The translations under genes were made by a program, and so were the position numbers. 64,000 bases of DNA, taken from contig JADDOH010003975.1 of the NCBI GenBank assembly GCA_016648135.1, forward strand, positions 1-64,000, written 5' to 3'. The DNA is from Agrypnia vestita (taxonomy: Eukaryota > Arthropoda > Insecta > Trichoptera > Phryganeidae). Position 1 is the first letter of the stretch. Each line of letters starts with the position of its first letter. The notes below the pieces were generated by a model. The model saw only the letters and a program-made list of their open reading frames with translations, made no database searches and had not been told where the DNA came from. Positions 49,401-60,810 of this stretch are shown one piece after another.

Positions 49401-50720
49401 TCATCTCATCTTTTTGAATATCTATTCAATCGATATTCAAAAAACTCCCTCTTCCAGCTTACTATTTAACTCATCCCTCCCCCATCCCGAAAAATGGCGT
49501 AAAGAATTCTGTATCATTTAGGTACTACAGCAGTTAAAGAAATAAAATCTTAAACAGACTTTCACGAAACTAACCAGTAATATAAAGATTCTGTAAGATA
49601 CCTACTAGTAATTTTACTAAAATATTTTTAAAAATTACCTAATTGATGTTCATGCATATATTTGGCACAAAACAAAACATGTTTATGTGTTATATTCGTA
49701 GTATACATTCATGAATTTTGATGGACAATTAGACATCTTTGACTATGAAATGTACAGGGAAGTAGAGGAATCGATTGCTTGTACAGGCTAAGAGAAAAGG
49801 GAAAATTTTTAGAATCAATTTCCATCCTACATTTCTATCCAAACCCATTTGATTTCACTTCCTTTAGATACTCAAATGCTGTACAGCATCTGACGTTAAT
49901 AGATCATTTCTATCCATTTCCATTTCCCTGCATGGTCATGTTCAACCATAAAAGGTTACAGAAAATTTATTTTCTATTCAGAATTTTCCAGTACCGATGA
50001 AAAATCAATATTTTCATTTAAATTATAAAATCACACAGATTGTTTACATCTCATTCAAGAAATATTATTAACGAATTATTTCTTGATACGTACCAATGTC
50101 AAAGGTAATGTGATAAATGCGGTTAGTTATTATTGATGTTGTAAACTAAATAGAAAATGAATAGGCATCATAGTGGTTATATGCAAGCAATAATAAATTT
50201 AATGATGTAGGTATTTATGGTATATTAGACCTCTATTAGACGGATCTGAATATCCGACCCGATTACATATTTTACAAAAAAATCAAGAATGATAAATAAA
50301 TACCTAATCGATATAATTAATGCAATTTCAAACGAATACGCGCATAATTTATAAAAAATATATATTAAAAACCACATATTATTCATAACAGGACCACCTT
50401 AATAAAAATAATCTTTGAATTTCGTGGAGTGAAAGTGAGAAATCTCGGAACACGGATCACATTAAAATAGAATAAATATTGATAGCCAAGAAAATGGCAG
50501 CTCTAATAAGTATAAAAAAATGTTAAAGACATTTTCCAAATCTTAAGTTGAATTAAATTTTTAAGAGGTACTAAAAACAATTATTGTGAATCGAATCCAG
50601 GCGGGATTGAGATACTAACATACTTTTAAGGTCAAGGTTGCGGTTACGGTATTTTTTTCTGCAGTTGGTATGCAGGTGCACGTTGACATCTTATTATTAA
50701 TCTTTTTCTTGAATCTGTTT
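46450..50720. other. Mostly AT-rich DNA, no convincing gene
   Basis: GGAGGCCCTGGGCACTTTAG at about 46590 and GGGGCCCC at 46614 resemble a transposon end. A plus-strand frame of 124 codons (48764-49138) is AT-rich, Phe/Ile-heavy and has no recognisable domain, so I do not call it a gene. Confidence 0.4.
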
Positions 50721-50769
50721 CCTCATTACAGTGGATCATGACCTCAAAGTTACGAGTGACGATTTTCCT

Positions 50770-50909
50770 CTATCTTTTCAGCGGCCCGCAGTTCAAATAG
50801 TCGCTGTAATAGGAAGGCCAGTAGCGTCTTTGATCTGGTGGGTCCATCGAGTAAAAGATTGCTCTCTTTCCCTTTCCAGTCACCACCAGTTCCAGATCCT
50901 CTCTGCCGG
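50770..50909 (-). CDS. Candidate 3'-terminal coding exon, unrecognised protein (partial)
   Basis: On the minus strand a long pyrimidine tract ending in CTACACAG (intron end at 50910) is followed by two bases of a split codon and 45 codons to a TAG at 50770-50772. The encoded tail begins GREDLELVVTGKGKR and ends with YLNCGPLKR. It contains several dibasic sites (KR, RR, final KR) and an aromatic stretch (RRYWPSYY). Base composition is far richer in G+C than the flanks, which suggests real coding sequence. I do not recognise the family. The dibasic sites recall a processed secreted peptide precursor, but they could equally be chance. Upstream exons, expected at higher coordinates, were not identified, and no strong polyadenylation signal is obvious just downstream. 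The frame also stays open upstream into the presumed intron as far as about 51141, so an unspliced reading cannot be excluded. Confidence 0.4.
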
Positions 50910-51159
50910 CTGTGTAGAAAAAAATAGAAGATGCGTCTCTGGACAAGGATCTTGAATCTGTGGAAGGCGGACACCTGGAGCCATCTGGCGGCGCTCCAGC
51001 GGACCAGACTAGTTCGGCGATTGCGATATTTGAACTCTCGGCAAAACGATTACCCACATATATAAAACATGTCAATTTTTTTACATTCAAGTGTTTATAT
51101 AATAATCTTCTGTGGATAAGAAATACAACAATCGCATGCAAGTTTTCGACGCAATTTCC

Positions 51160-51822
51160 TGCGACTCACAGGATGGAGCATGCCTTAAATAATCTCAAAT
51201 CTTTCGGTATGAATAATATATATTTACATGCCCCAGGTCATCAAGACACAGTACATTATTCTATTATAGTGGAAATGTCAGAACTAATGCATTAGCAAAC
51301 TCTGTAATCCCCAGATTACACCCATTAGGGAATGAACGTGCAGAGGTGGCTGACATTTTTGCTGATAATATAACTGTGTATAGGATAAAGCTGATACAAT
51401 TCATTACATCTCAACGAAATGGAAATGGATAATTGATTTTTCTTTTTGTTCTTACTACTTAAACTTCTCTTTTTTTAATTTACACAAATCTATAAGATGT
51501 GCTCTAATCTTTTTAACTGCGATGTATTTCTTCTTCTGCTTACTACTTACAATCATATTCTTCTCACTACTTTAACTTCTCTTTTTATTTTATTTGAATT
51601 TTAATTTGAATTTTTTTAACTGCAATTTACACTAATCTAAATTTAACACAAATCTATTATATGCACTCGAATCTTTAACAGCAATGTAAATTTACACAAT
51701 TCTATTATATGTACTTTTTAACTGTATTACTATTTTATCTGTCTTATGTTATTTTTTAAAATTTATATTCTGTATGTTTGTAAAAGCCCATAAGGGCGTT
51801 AAATAAATAAATAAATAAATAT
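51160..51822 (+). mobile_element. LINE 3' end with RNase-H-like relic and TAAA tail
   Basis: Codons near 51325-51350 read PLGNERAEVADIFADN, resembling the GNERAD motif of a LINE RNase H domain. A long AT-rich 3' region ends in the hairpin GCCCATAAGGGC and a TAAA repeat (51800-51822), the same terminal design as 5340-5395. Confidence 0.5.
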
Positions 51823-52214
51823 TGTTCGGGCGGTTACTTGGTCGTAGCCATTCACATCACCAAAAATATCTTATTTTTGAGGAATAAGTGCTTTTCAATG
51901 AATTGAAAGGATTCGTTTCCAGCATCAAGTTTCGAAGGCATCCAAAATTCTTCACATATTTGCACTCAGTGAGATGAGCACAAGATTATGAGAAATATTT
52001 AAGATATATGGAGAAAAAACAGGATATTAAACGCTTTTTTGTGGGTTTTATTACTAACCTTTTTCTACCCTATTTTATTATATTATTCCATACTATTTTA
52101 TTTTATTCAATTCAGCATAAAAAAAATGATAAAAACCTAACAAAATATTTTCTATTCATGTTATTTGGTTTGTATATATGCGAATGTATTTTCAAAATCT
52201 ATGTAAGTTACATT

Positions 52215-52400
52215 AATGATAGTTCAACGTTTTGCAAAATACATTTATAAGTCAGAATATAAGTCAGAAATATTTTTAAAAAATGCAAATTTTGATATTG
52301 CATATCTGTGTATATCATGGTTACTTGAACATTTTCAACTCACAATCAAGGCAGGAATTCAACTTTAAAGTATTGTGAATTATCTCTGTTACACCCTGTG
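52215..52400. mobile_element. Right-half copy of the 492-bp MITE family
   Basis: The sequence from AAAATGCAAATTTTGATATTG to CTCTGTTACACCCTGTG matches the right terminal repeat of 32037-32528. The left half is missing. Confidence 0.7.
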
Positions 52401-52407
52401 TAAAAAA

Positions 52408-52583
52408 TCATCAAACATAATAATTTCGTTGTCTGTCCGTCCGTCCATCCAAACTTCTTGTAACGTAAAAACCCAAACTAAACTGCCGGGGATGGCTTGA
52501 ACCCCGGGTCAGCAAACCCGAACCGACCACTTTAAGCAAAGACCGCGAAGTAAGCGAACCAATGTTCCGTCTTTTTTGACGTG
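52408..52583 (-). mobile_element. Dispersed repeat family 2 with B-box-like motif
   Basis: On the minus strand: CGTCAAAAAAGACGGAACA, GCTGACCCGGGGTTCAAGCC (B-box-like GGTTCAAGCC), then GGACGGACAGACAACGAAAT. The RNA polymerase III-like box supports a SINE origin. It abuts the MITE half ending at 52400. Confidence 0.55.
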
Positions 52584-52860
52584 TTCCTGCTGGTAAAAGT
52601 ATAATTTATGTATTTTAAACAATCTTCATTTAAACCACAACATGACGCATCTAAGTGATGTGCATTCGATTTTTTTTTTAAATAAAATTTTCAACCCGTA
52701 ACGGAATCGGTGCAACTGGTGAAGCGAGTTATTTAAATTGAAGTGCACAATTTAAATTGAAGTGAAGTCCAGTATAATTTATCACACTGCTTCAATAAAT
52801 TTTACAACTATTTTGCAGTTAATTATGCGCGTCGACGGTGATACGTTTTAGTTTTTTTAT

Positions 52861-53100
52861 TTATTTTGTGCATTCTCTTAAAAAGCGATAAACGAACATT
52901 CCTGTCACTTTCATTTCACGTCGAGTTGTTGGGGTTCCCTGCTCTTCTGCGAGGTTATTTAAAATAAGTGGTAGGTGTTCGGCAAAGAAAAGGCGAGCGA
53001 TTTCGCTCCGATTTTGGACAGGAAGAAAGAGCCCGATTCGATTACGCTGACAGTGACACCTAGTGTTCAATCCGACAGACAATGGAGCTGGCGGATTTAG
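52861..53100 (-). other. Unrecognised minus-strand reading frame in a GC-rich patch
   Basis: A minus-strand frame is open for about 74 codons and ends in TAA at 52861-52863, followed at once by AATAAATAAAAAAAC, a good polyadenylation-type signal. The deduced product includes RNRIGLFLPVQNRSEIARLF and a C-terminal RFLRECTK. The composition suggests coding origin, either a last exon or the 3' end of a mobile element. I recognise no family. A short ATG frame on the plus strand (from 53082) overlaps it and has nothing to support it. Confidence 0.2.
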
Positions 53101-54955
53101 AGTGCTCGGAGAAAATTACGCCGTCTTTCGTACATTCTCTGTAATGCTTTGTACACAAAGATTTTTCTTATACCTAATAGATACACATACATTGTGCATT
53201 GTTGGAACTGTTGAGCACTAGGATAATTTGTTTTTTGTATTTACTCATATCTAAACAATTAAAACATGCATTAACAATAGAAAATTTGGTTTGAGACGAG
53301 CGATACATAATATACAAAACTTAAAGGAAGTTAAGGGGATAAGCGACATTAACGTTTGCATTTTTTTTCTATATTTCTCCATATTTTGTAAAATATTAGA
53401 CTATCAGGAAAGTATATAGAATATTTAAAATACATTCTCTTTAATACAAGTCAAATAAAATTATTAAAACTTAAAACCCTGCAAAAAATCTGGTTAAAAT
53501 CTCTGCACGGTATTTTGTATAGGAATAACAATCGCCATTATAACAGAAAATAGTGGAGATTGACAGCTGTGCGTCGCATATCAAAATAAAATACACTATA
53601 TTTGCTATCAATTTAATCACGTGAAAGTGTGCGGTCATCGCGTCGAACCAAGTTAATTATTTTATTATTAAAATCCGTGTCCACGAAGTGAGATAAAATA
53701 TAAAATGTCTCAAATATTTATTTGAAATAATTCTCAGTAATGTGCGTCCACATGGTACCAATCCCTATACCTACAGAGTATTCGATTTTACAACTTCACC
53801 TAGGACCATGGATACCTACAGATTTTTTTTGTTTAATTAACAGACGGTAATAAATTTTTATCATTTATTTGCTTTAATGGCTACAGGGAAGATTCAATTT
53901 AACCCAATAAACGAACGGAACATCAACAGACAATATACAGGTAATTGGTGGTGCTAGAATCTTTGAGAAAAAAATATTGGACATTTTATCTAGACCAAAA
54001 ATCTACTCCACCAAAAAAGGTATGAAATGATTTTTTTTGAGAGAAGACTTGTTCTATTTTAAAAGTGGACAGTGAACATACGCCCCAAGAACTGCAAAAA
54101 TATTAGATGTATAAAATTCATTTTAATTAAAAAGAATGTTTTAAAATACTGTTATAAAATAAAAAATGTATGAAATGAAATTTATTTTTACTTTATATCA
54201 TATACATTATATAATTATATCGTTTATTCAGAACATTTTATCGTTTAATCACATCCAATTAATTTAATTATTTACATATCTTGATTGAGTTTTCTTTATT
54301 TTATTAATTATGTATAAGTGGCTACTTACTTACCTAACTATTTTTTCATCAATTGGAACAAGTTTAGTTATTCATTTGATTTAAATGATTGACATTGTAG
54401 ATAAATCAATTGTATATCAATATATTCTTCACATTCAAATCGGAATGCCAACATAGTATTATGCAGTCAAATATATACATATGCATGAAACCTAGTTATC
54501 TAATGATAAGATTTCTAAATAGATAAGACAATATTAGGTACAAATCATTGATGAGCGTGATTTAAAAACAATCGCGGTGTATTGATTTATTACGACGCGA
54601 ATCACTTTCAATCTTATGTTATGTATTGCAATAAGTAATTATACCTAACCCCATCAATATTGACGGCTAATTAAAAAATACATATTTATGGTGAGATGAT
54701 TCAAATTTATAAATCTGATAAAATGCGTCTTATTCCAAGCAGATTTACCTACTGCCCGCATATCCGCAAAGTTCTTAGTACGTTGAGTTTGCCATTGTAA
54801 AGTCAACCAATCAAATGTGTGTCTTCTGCGAATTACAACGCATATTTTGTTGATGGTTTCCTTGGGGTAACCTAAGCTGACATTTCGGTACGACAACATG
54901 TGCCATAGTCAAGGGCTTGCCACAAAAGTTACGGTTAATGTTAAAAGTTAATGAT

Positions 54956-55012
54956 AAGTATAGATAGCGTGTATGAATAAGATGCTCATTTATTCATACA
55001 CGCTATACTTAC
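54956..55012. repeat. Hairpin with ~21-bp arms
   Basis: AGCGTGTATGAATAA and TTATTCATACACGCT face each other, with outer AAGTATA/TATACTT pairing interrupted by a GATA insertion. It lies at the right edge of a repeat whose left end has the family-2 start near 54645. Confidence 0.6.
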
Positions 55013-55095
55013 TCTAATCTCCTTCAAAGCAATCCCTTTGGTAATGCACACACTTCTCCCAGCGGTGCGCCATTGTTGGAAACACTACTGGAATA

Positions 55096-55316
55096 TTCTG
55101 TGTTTAGTTTTCTGGGATATTCTGCCGTGTATATGTAACCTCTCTGGCGACGTTTCGGTTCCCATTGCATGGTCCATCATCAGGGCTGATGTGATGATGG
55201 ATCCTGCAATTGGGATCCAAAACGTCGGCCAGAGAGGTCGCATATACACGGCAGAATATCCCAAAAAACTATACACAGAAGATTCTGAACGGCCGTGAAA
55301 ACCTAAGAATATTTGT
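55096..55316. mobile_element. 221-bp palindromic ribozyme-like element inserted in a mariner relic
   Basis: This element is flanked by a perfect 12-bp duplication, ACTACTGGAATA, at 55084-55095 and 55317-55328. It belongs to the same family as 3728-3949 but has its long tail on the right (GGCCGTGAAAACCTAAG). The two arms are inverted copies. The left, minus-strand, arm retains a complete hammerhead-like core (55146-55186). The right, plus-strand, core is damaged (GTGATGA for CTGATGA and CAAAAC for GAAAC). The host is the mariner relic at 55020-56610. Confidence 0.85.
55146..55186 (-). ncRNA. Hammerhead-ribozyme-like motif, core complete but weakened stems
   Basis: On the minus strand CTGATGA (55177-55183), GAAAC and GTC (55149-55151) are all present. 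Stem I is GCC against GCC, so it has lost one pair by deletion of a G. Stem II carries an A/A mismatch. It sits in the left arm of the insertion at 55096-55316. Confidence 0.5.
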
Positions 55317-55592
55317 ACTACTGGAATACATATTTTCGAATGGGGCTAGTCCATTGCGCTCCACATAATGTCTTCTCTTAATTCAAATCGGGTGGGTCCC
55401 TTTCAGCGGTAGTACTTTTAACTTGAGAAATAGCCAAAAATCGCACGGAGCCATGTCGGGCTGTAGGGAGCCTAACAAACCAAGGGTATTCTGTGTTTTG
55501 TGCCAAAAAAGTTTAAGCCAGATGCGAAGAATGGGCGGGTGCATTATTATGATGAATGCTCCACCACTAGCAGCTTTGGGACTAAGGTTTCT

Positions 55593-56283
55593 GACCCGGG
55601 TCGACCCGGGAATCCATGAGGTTTTCGATGCATCGAGTCTCGGGAATGCTTATATCGAGTCCCGGGACTCAAACTCGGAAAAAAGTGTAGTAAAAATATT
55701 TTGAATATTAAATAAGAAATAAGAGCTTTTGAATCTACAGGGGAGCAAACTATTAATTTAGCTGTTGACCGGCACCAATTGAAACAAATTTTTTTCAATT
55801 GCTGGAAATATGTGTACCTACAAAAACGAAAAGCGAGCCATCAGACGTAAATTTGAACATTTTGATATTTTTTAAATGCTGTTTTAAACAAAATTGTTTA
55901 AATGGGCGTTTTTAATTTCAATATTGTATTTTTGTTAATATAATTTAGGTATAATAGATTGATTGTAAATATGTACAATGTGCATTGTACATGTAGGTAC
56001 ATACAATATATTTCAATCAAATTAGATTTTTTTTAATATTCGTAATTTATTATATCTTGTTTTTTATTTACAGATACAATTTTTTGTCAATGCATGTTTA
56101 TTTTCAAATAAAAATTTTATTGAAATTTTTATTAGAAACTAGCATTAAATCTTTTATTTAAAAAAAATATATATTTTTTTTAAATTAATTATCAACAAAT
56201 CACGAAATTCGGGATCCCGGGAATAATCCAGAGCTACAAATCGAGTCCCGGGAATAAAAAAGTCCGGGAATAGAGACACCCTA
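55593..56283. mobile_element. Insert with CCCGGG-rich ends inside the mariner relic
   Basis: The left end has GACCCGGGTCGACCCGGG and the right end GGGATCCCGGGAATAATCC, with repeated TCCCGGGA blocks and AT-rich filler. The outermost bases, AAGGTTTCTGACCCGGG and the complement AGGGTGTCTCTATTCCCGG, are roughly inverted. It replaces about 100 codons of the mariner. No clean duplication was found, so the limits are approximate and the class (possibly hAT-like) is a guess. Confidence 0.5.
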
Positions 56284-56894
56284 TTTGGCACGCATTTTGA
56301 AGACACTCTTCAAGCCTAAATCCTCTGTCAAAAATTAATGTACCGATCCAATGCCTCCCTTAACTCATTTCCAAAATCTCAAACTGTTACAAAACCACCC
56401 TGTAGGACCAAAGTCCGCATTTGCTCAACCACATTGTTGTTTCGGCATGCTAAAAGCCTGCTGGGACGCGGTTCGCTGTCCACTGACGTGCGGCCATCTT
56501 TGGAGCGGTTGTACAACTCCTTTATCAGTGAGATATGCATATGTAGCATCGTCCTCGAAAACCTATTGGATCTTGCGAATGATTTACATTTTTGTGATAT
56601 AAAAGCAAAGGCAGCAATATCAAAAAAATCAATATTTTGAATGCAGTCACCGAGGATTACTATTTTAATATGTACTGAATTTCCAAAATCATATTTTCTA
56701 TAAATTTATAGGCAATACAAAAATGATATAAAATCTCAAATTGAGTACATTATAAATTATTAATCCTCGATAACAGCATTCAATTTATTTTCGACATTAC
56801 TGCCTTTGATTTTATACCCCACATTTGATCTATTTCTCCTTCTTCGTATTATGCTTAAGTATTTCAATACAAAGAAATAGAATAAGAAATAATG

Positions 56895-57190
56895 AAATTA
56901 GGCGCACAACTAGAGTACCTAGTGGATATCATGGATCGTGTAGCGAAGCTAAAATGGAATGGGCAATGCAAGGCTAGATGCTACAAGATGGACGCACTCC
57001 CAGAGTTTTGAAATGGAGACCTTGGGAAAATAAAAGAGGCGTCGGATGACCTCAAAAGAGATGGGCCGACTATATCGATGCTGTGAAAGGGGGCCGATAA
57101 GGGGGCAAATAACAAGGAAGGATAGAAGGGCATAGAAGAGGTCTATATCCAGCAGTGGAGAGATGAAGGCTGAGGAAGAAGAAGATTTCA
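56895..57190 (+). pseudogene. RTE-like LINE ORF2 C-terminus, copy 2
   Basis: The sense copy shares long blocks with the complement of 12560-12840, for example GTGGAGACCTTGGGAAAATA (one mismatch) and CAGTGGAGAGATGAAGGCTG. Indels break the frame. Confidence 0.7.
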
Positions 57191-57199
57191 ATGCAAATA

Positions 57200-58900
57200 A
57201 AACCAAATAGTGAATTACAAACACTGGCTACAATTAATATGTTTGAGATAAATTGAAATGTGTGTTGATACCCAGGTTAATGCACTGCCATCTTCACGCT
57301 CATTGATACTTTGTCAAAAAAGAGAGATGTTTTTCAATGTTGAATCCAATCACCTCATTGTTTGATTCGAATGAAGATTGTCAGAATGCTGAAAATTATG
57401 ATAATTTATTCATTTAGGTAATTAAGCCCCACCGCGAATGCAAAAATGTTCGTCCACAAAATACAGATGGATTTTGAACCAAGAGAAAGTATTTCATGTG
57501 AGAGATTTCATTATAGCAATTAATTATTGTTTTCTTACACGACCGGGAAAATGAAGGCGGATGAGTAGAGAGACGACAAATAAGTACACATAAGACGTGT
57601 ATAAGTTCTACACGTTACTTTGCACAATTTACATATTAATTAAAAATATTGAATGATTAATGTACTACATAGATGAAAGATCGTTGATAATGGCAGGAAA
57701 AAAGTAATATTTTCAAATTTACACAGAATAGTTGACAGTTGCCTACTTTGTGGTATTGAATTAAATTATTATTAAATACATGTGGAGTTGTCACCTCTTT
57801 GGATTGGAAGCTCAGTTAATTAATTGTATAATGGAGTATCCATAAAGTAATAATATATTTGAACAATATTTTTATATGTATGTTCTTAAAACACAGTTAC
57901 TGGATTTGGTCCCCAAAGGGATGATTAATTAAATTCAGGATAAATTATCGAAGTCTCATTTTTATTTTCAGGCGTATTCTAGTAGATATGTAATAATTCG
58001 TAAGAATATCCTATACACGTTAATGAGGAATATTGCTCAAATGCTCAAAAAACTCCACTTTGAAAAATAAAATATAGGGGTATCATTATCAGTTGCGAAA
58101 TCTATGTATACTTAACTTGTTAATGAGGAAAAAATAACAGATGTCTCTAGCAGAGACTAGTGCAATATATGAAATGTTCTTGATTCGAAACATATATGTA
58201 GAACTTTCAAAAATTTGATAATGTATGGATGTTCTTACGATGGAATTGGTGAACGTTGCATTGTGTAGAGTGATCACATAAACCAGCTAATACAAGTTGT
58301 AAGCCCTGAGCCATCGTATAAGTACACGTCTATACTATAAAATACGTACACATCCCATCCACTTTTCTCAAACGTCTCTGTGAGACTTCTATAATTTATC
58401 CTAAATTAATTAATATATTATCACGAGAGTCTAAAACAATGGTAACTGGAGTATTCTCATAATCACATAAAAGGGAGAAACAGATCGAACATTAGCGAAA
58501 CCAACATTTTTGTAGAAAAGAGATGCGAGCACGCACGAGTTAGTTATTTCTGATAGCGGGCTAACGCAACAGAAAGGCCAACCGTGCGAGCTGTTTATTG
58601 ATAACATTTTGGCGATTCGGCGACAATTAATTAGGAGGAGTACGTAGACCTCTTTTATTTAAGAAAGACAATCGAATTAGTATGTGTAAGTCGCGCGTAC
58701 GAGGCACATTGTTTCGTTGTGTTGGTGTTTATACCAGTTACGGAAAGAGGTCTACCTAACAAGCGTTTGGAAATAAGTGCGACCACTTACATGCGAATCG
58801 ACGTGAACTAGTGCGAACATGTGTGAAATATTCTAACGACAATTAATGTGAATTTTTGAACAGTGCACGGATTAAATCCAAAATAATACTATAATAATTA
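57200..58900. other. Intergenic DNA with a GC-richer patch at 58500-58860
   Basis: The patch contains a 12-bp inverted pair, GTAGACCTCTTT (58644-58655) and its complement (58744-58755), and CpG-rich words such as GTCGCGCGTACGAGG. It could be an untranslated exon or mobile-element leader. No reading frame supported. Confidence 0.3.
58215..58420. repeat. Diverged copy of the 11632-11880 MITE
   Basis: It shares GGTGAACGTTGCATTGT, GTGATCACATAAACCAGC, GTAAGCCCTGAGCCAT and CGTCTCTGTGAGAC with the MITE at 11632. The left arm is largely gone. Confidence 0.5.
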
Positions 58901-58904
58901 AATT

Positions 58905-59075
58905 TTATTAAACGATTTTTTAATTTTATTTAAAATTTGTTAGATCATTTTTATTGTCGCCACGAGTCTGCTTGCAAAGTTTCAGCTCGATTGGATCGCG
59001 GGAAAAGGGTTAAAAATCGATCCAAAGTTTTTTCGGCAGACAAGCCGACAAGCAGACGCTACGAATTAAAAGAAA
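58905..59075 (-). repeat. Dispersed repeat with GCTTGTCTG leader, copy 2
   Basis: Complementary to the first half of 20340-20625 (GATCGATTTTTAACCCTTTT, CAATCGAGCTGAAACTTTG). Confidence 0.5.
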
Positions 59076-59575
59076 GAGAGTAAAAATACAAAAAAAAATA
59101 TAAAGCATAATATAATAAAATTTTACATAACAGTTAATTATCTCACCTCATCAACGACTGAAATACAATCCACTTATTGAAGTCCAATGATACGGCATTT
59201 TGTCCAATGTCCAAGTCCAATGATAGGATTTTTTAACTTCTATTAAAATCTCGTTTATATTTAACTTATCGTAGTAATACGCAAATCAAAAAAAAAAAAA
59301 CACCGTGGCCCCTGTTGATTGAATCGTTACCGGCTGTGAATAATAAATATTATGGAGCCAGTTCTTATCGCTTACCTGACACAATACCGTAATGACTGCA
59401 TTGTTCCGGAGAAGCGATTGATGTACCCAGATAGTGCTGCAACATCACTCATGCAATCCTCATATTGATATCAAAATAAAAAATCTCACAACTAGGGTGA
59501 TTCATTCAATTAACAATGTAAGTAAAAAATGTAGATCATCCAAATAGTAAAAATAATTAGAGGTCTTAGCAGAAT

Positions 59576-59780
59576 TCACACACTTTGAAAAACCAGATTC
59601 AGATAGCCATACGCCGCAAAACGCAGCTGAACGGCCATGGTGCAGAAGATGAGTGTACCACGCCGTTTTCGACAGCCACGGCAAGCAGCGGGCTGCTGCG
59701 GCCGACGAACTTTATGCTTTCCTCAACTTTACGATGATGCCAGCAGCGTTACGATGCGCGCTCCGCAACATCGAGTATTT
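59576..59780 (-). other. GC-rich leader-like segment with a short Kozak-context reading frame
   Basis: On the minus strand a TATTTAAATA stretch near 59770 is followed by a GC-rich leader and CACCATGGCC, a strong start context, with ATG at 59638. The frame gives a 20-residue peptide beginning MAVQLRFAAYGY and stops at 59576. An alternative frame is open from about 59684 to 59502 but has no ATG. This could be a first exon or promoter of a minus-strand gene, or a fragment of a mobile element. No clear donor follows the ATG. Confidence 0.15.
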
Positions 59781-59944
59781 AAATACATAATCGAACGTTT
59801 GCACTTCATTTGAATTAATTCAATTTAAATCTATAAATAGCTTCGAAATCTGAAAGGCGTAGTTATATTAGAAATGGGTCCCCTTAGAATAGTTATACCT
59901 TTTGGTAGCACCCTCATTGTATATTCTTAACAACTGTCCTTAGT

Positions 59945-60065
59945 TATTTGTTGTTCTTAATCTTCTGGTTTGAGTTTTCTGGGCCTTTTTGCCGTGTTTC
60001 TATAACGTGTCTGGCCAACTTTTTGGATCCCATTGAAGAGTCCAACATCAGAGCTGATGTGTTGT
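59945..60065 (-). mobile_element. Decayed half copy of the ribozyme-like family
   Basis: The left arm (AATCTTCTGGTTTGAG, TTTGCCGTGTTTCTATAACG, CTGGCC) and a degraded minus-strand core are recognisable. CTGATGA reads CTGATGT and GAAAC is lost. The mirrored half is absent. Confidence 0.55.
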
Positions 60066-60810
60066 TGTATGTTGTAAGTGTACACAATATGTATGTTGTA
60101 GTAATGAGTAATGATAATAAAAGTAGTAATAATAATACAGTGATAAGAACGCAATAAATAAATGTTTTACAAGTTTAGTAGATATTATCGTCATACCTGC
60201 AGCGATTCGTATTTTTTATTTGAATATCGGTCCATGACCCATGCTATGAGGATGCTACCGTTACCAGAAGATTTTCACTGCATTGGACAGTTCCAAGAGG
60301 GACCCCCACACCCACAGGGCCATTTATGAGCAATAGCTCCTATATCGGTTCTATACTTTCGCCACCATTTTTTTTATGCTAAAGTAGTCGTCTTCTACAC
60401 GCCACATAAACTCCAAAACCTCTTCACTGTCAACAATAATAAACACTATAAGAATTAGAATAAGACATGACACATGGATATACATAATATAAGTGAAGAA
60501 ATGCAAAAAAAATAAAAAATCAGTTGAAGACAAAGCCAAGTATATGAAATGAAAATGAGCACAAAATTGCAACTGTTGAAACACTGTCAATGTAACTATA
60601 ATCGAAGATTTGATGCCTCTCCGAGCACGAGACCTCGTATCGTGGGAATATTTATGATGCATTGCAATTCCGCCGTCCAAACTGCAATAAGAGCCCAAAA
60701 CACATTCGTTAATCATTGTTTGCACATGCATGGACTGCAAATACTTGTATTTTATTGTATTTTATATATTTTTTTCCAGTTGGTACATGCTAAAAATGGA
60801 TACTTCGAAG

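Larger units (their letters stand above)
55020..56610 (-). pseudogene. Second mariner-like transposase relic, interrupted by two insertions
   Basis: Read on the minus strand, 56610-56284 gives a degraded N-terminal domain (FKDGRTSVDSEP-like, then EQMRTLVLQ and LTEDLGLKRVS-like). Sequence at 55580-55330 gives HHNNAPAHSSHLA, where the usual HDNAPAH Asp is Asn, then YSPDMAPCDFWLF-like sequence with a frameshift. After the insertion at 55096-55316 the C-terminal FQQWRTRWEKCVHYQRD region follows, to about 55020. Stops and frameshifts are frequent. About 100 central codons are missing and replaced by an insert at about 55593-56283. The YSPDMAPCDFWLF signature belongs to a different mariner group from the intact element at 16066. 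Confidence 0.8.

Noticed and set aside
60351..60740. 129-codon minus-strand frame with a hydrophobic middle
   Set aside because: Overlapping open frames on both strands, AT-driven composition and mobile-element surroundings; the C-terminal SEEVLEF-like end may be transposon debris, but I could not assign it.
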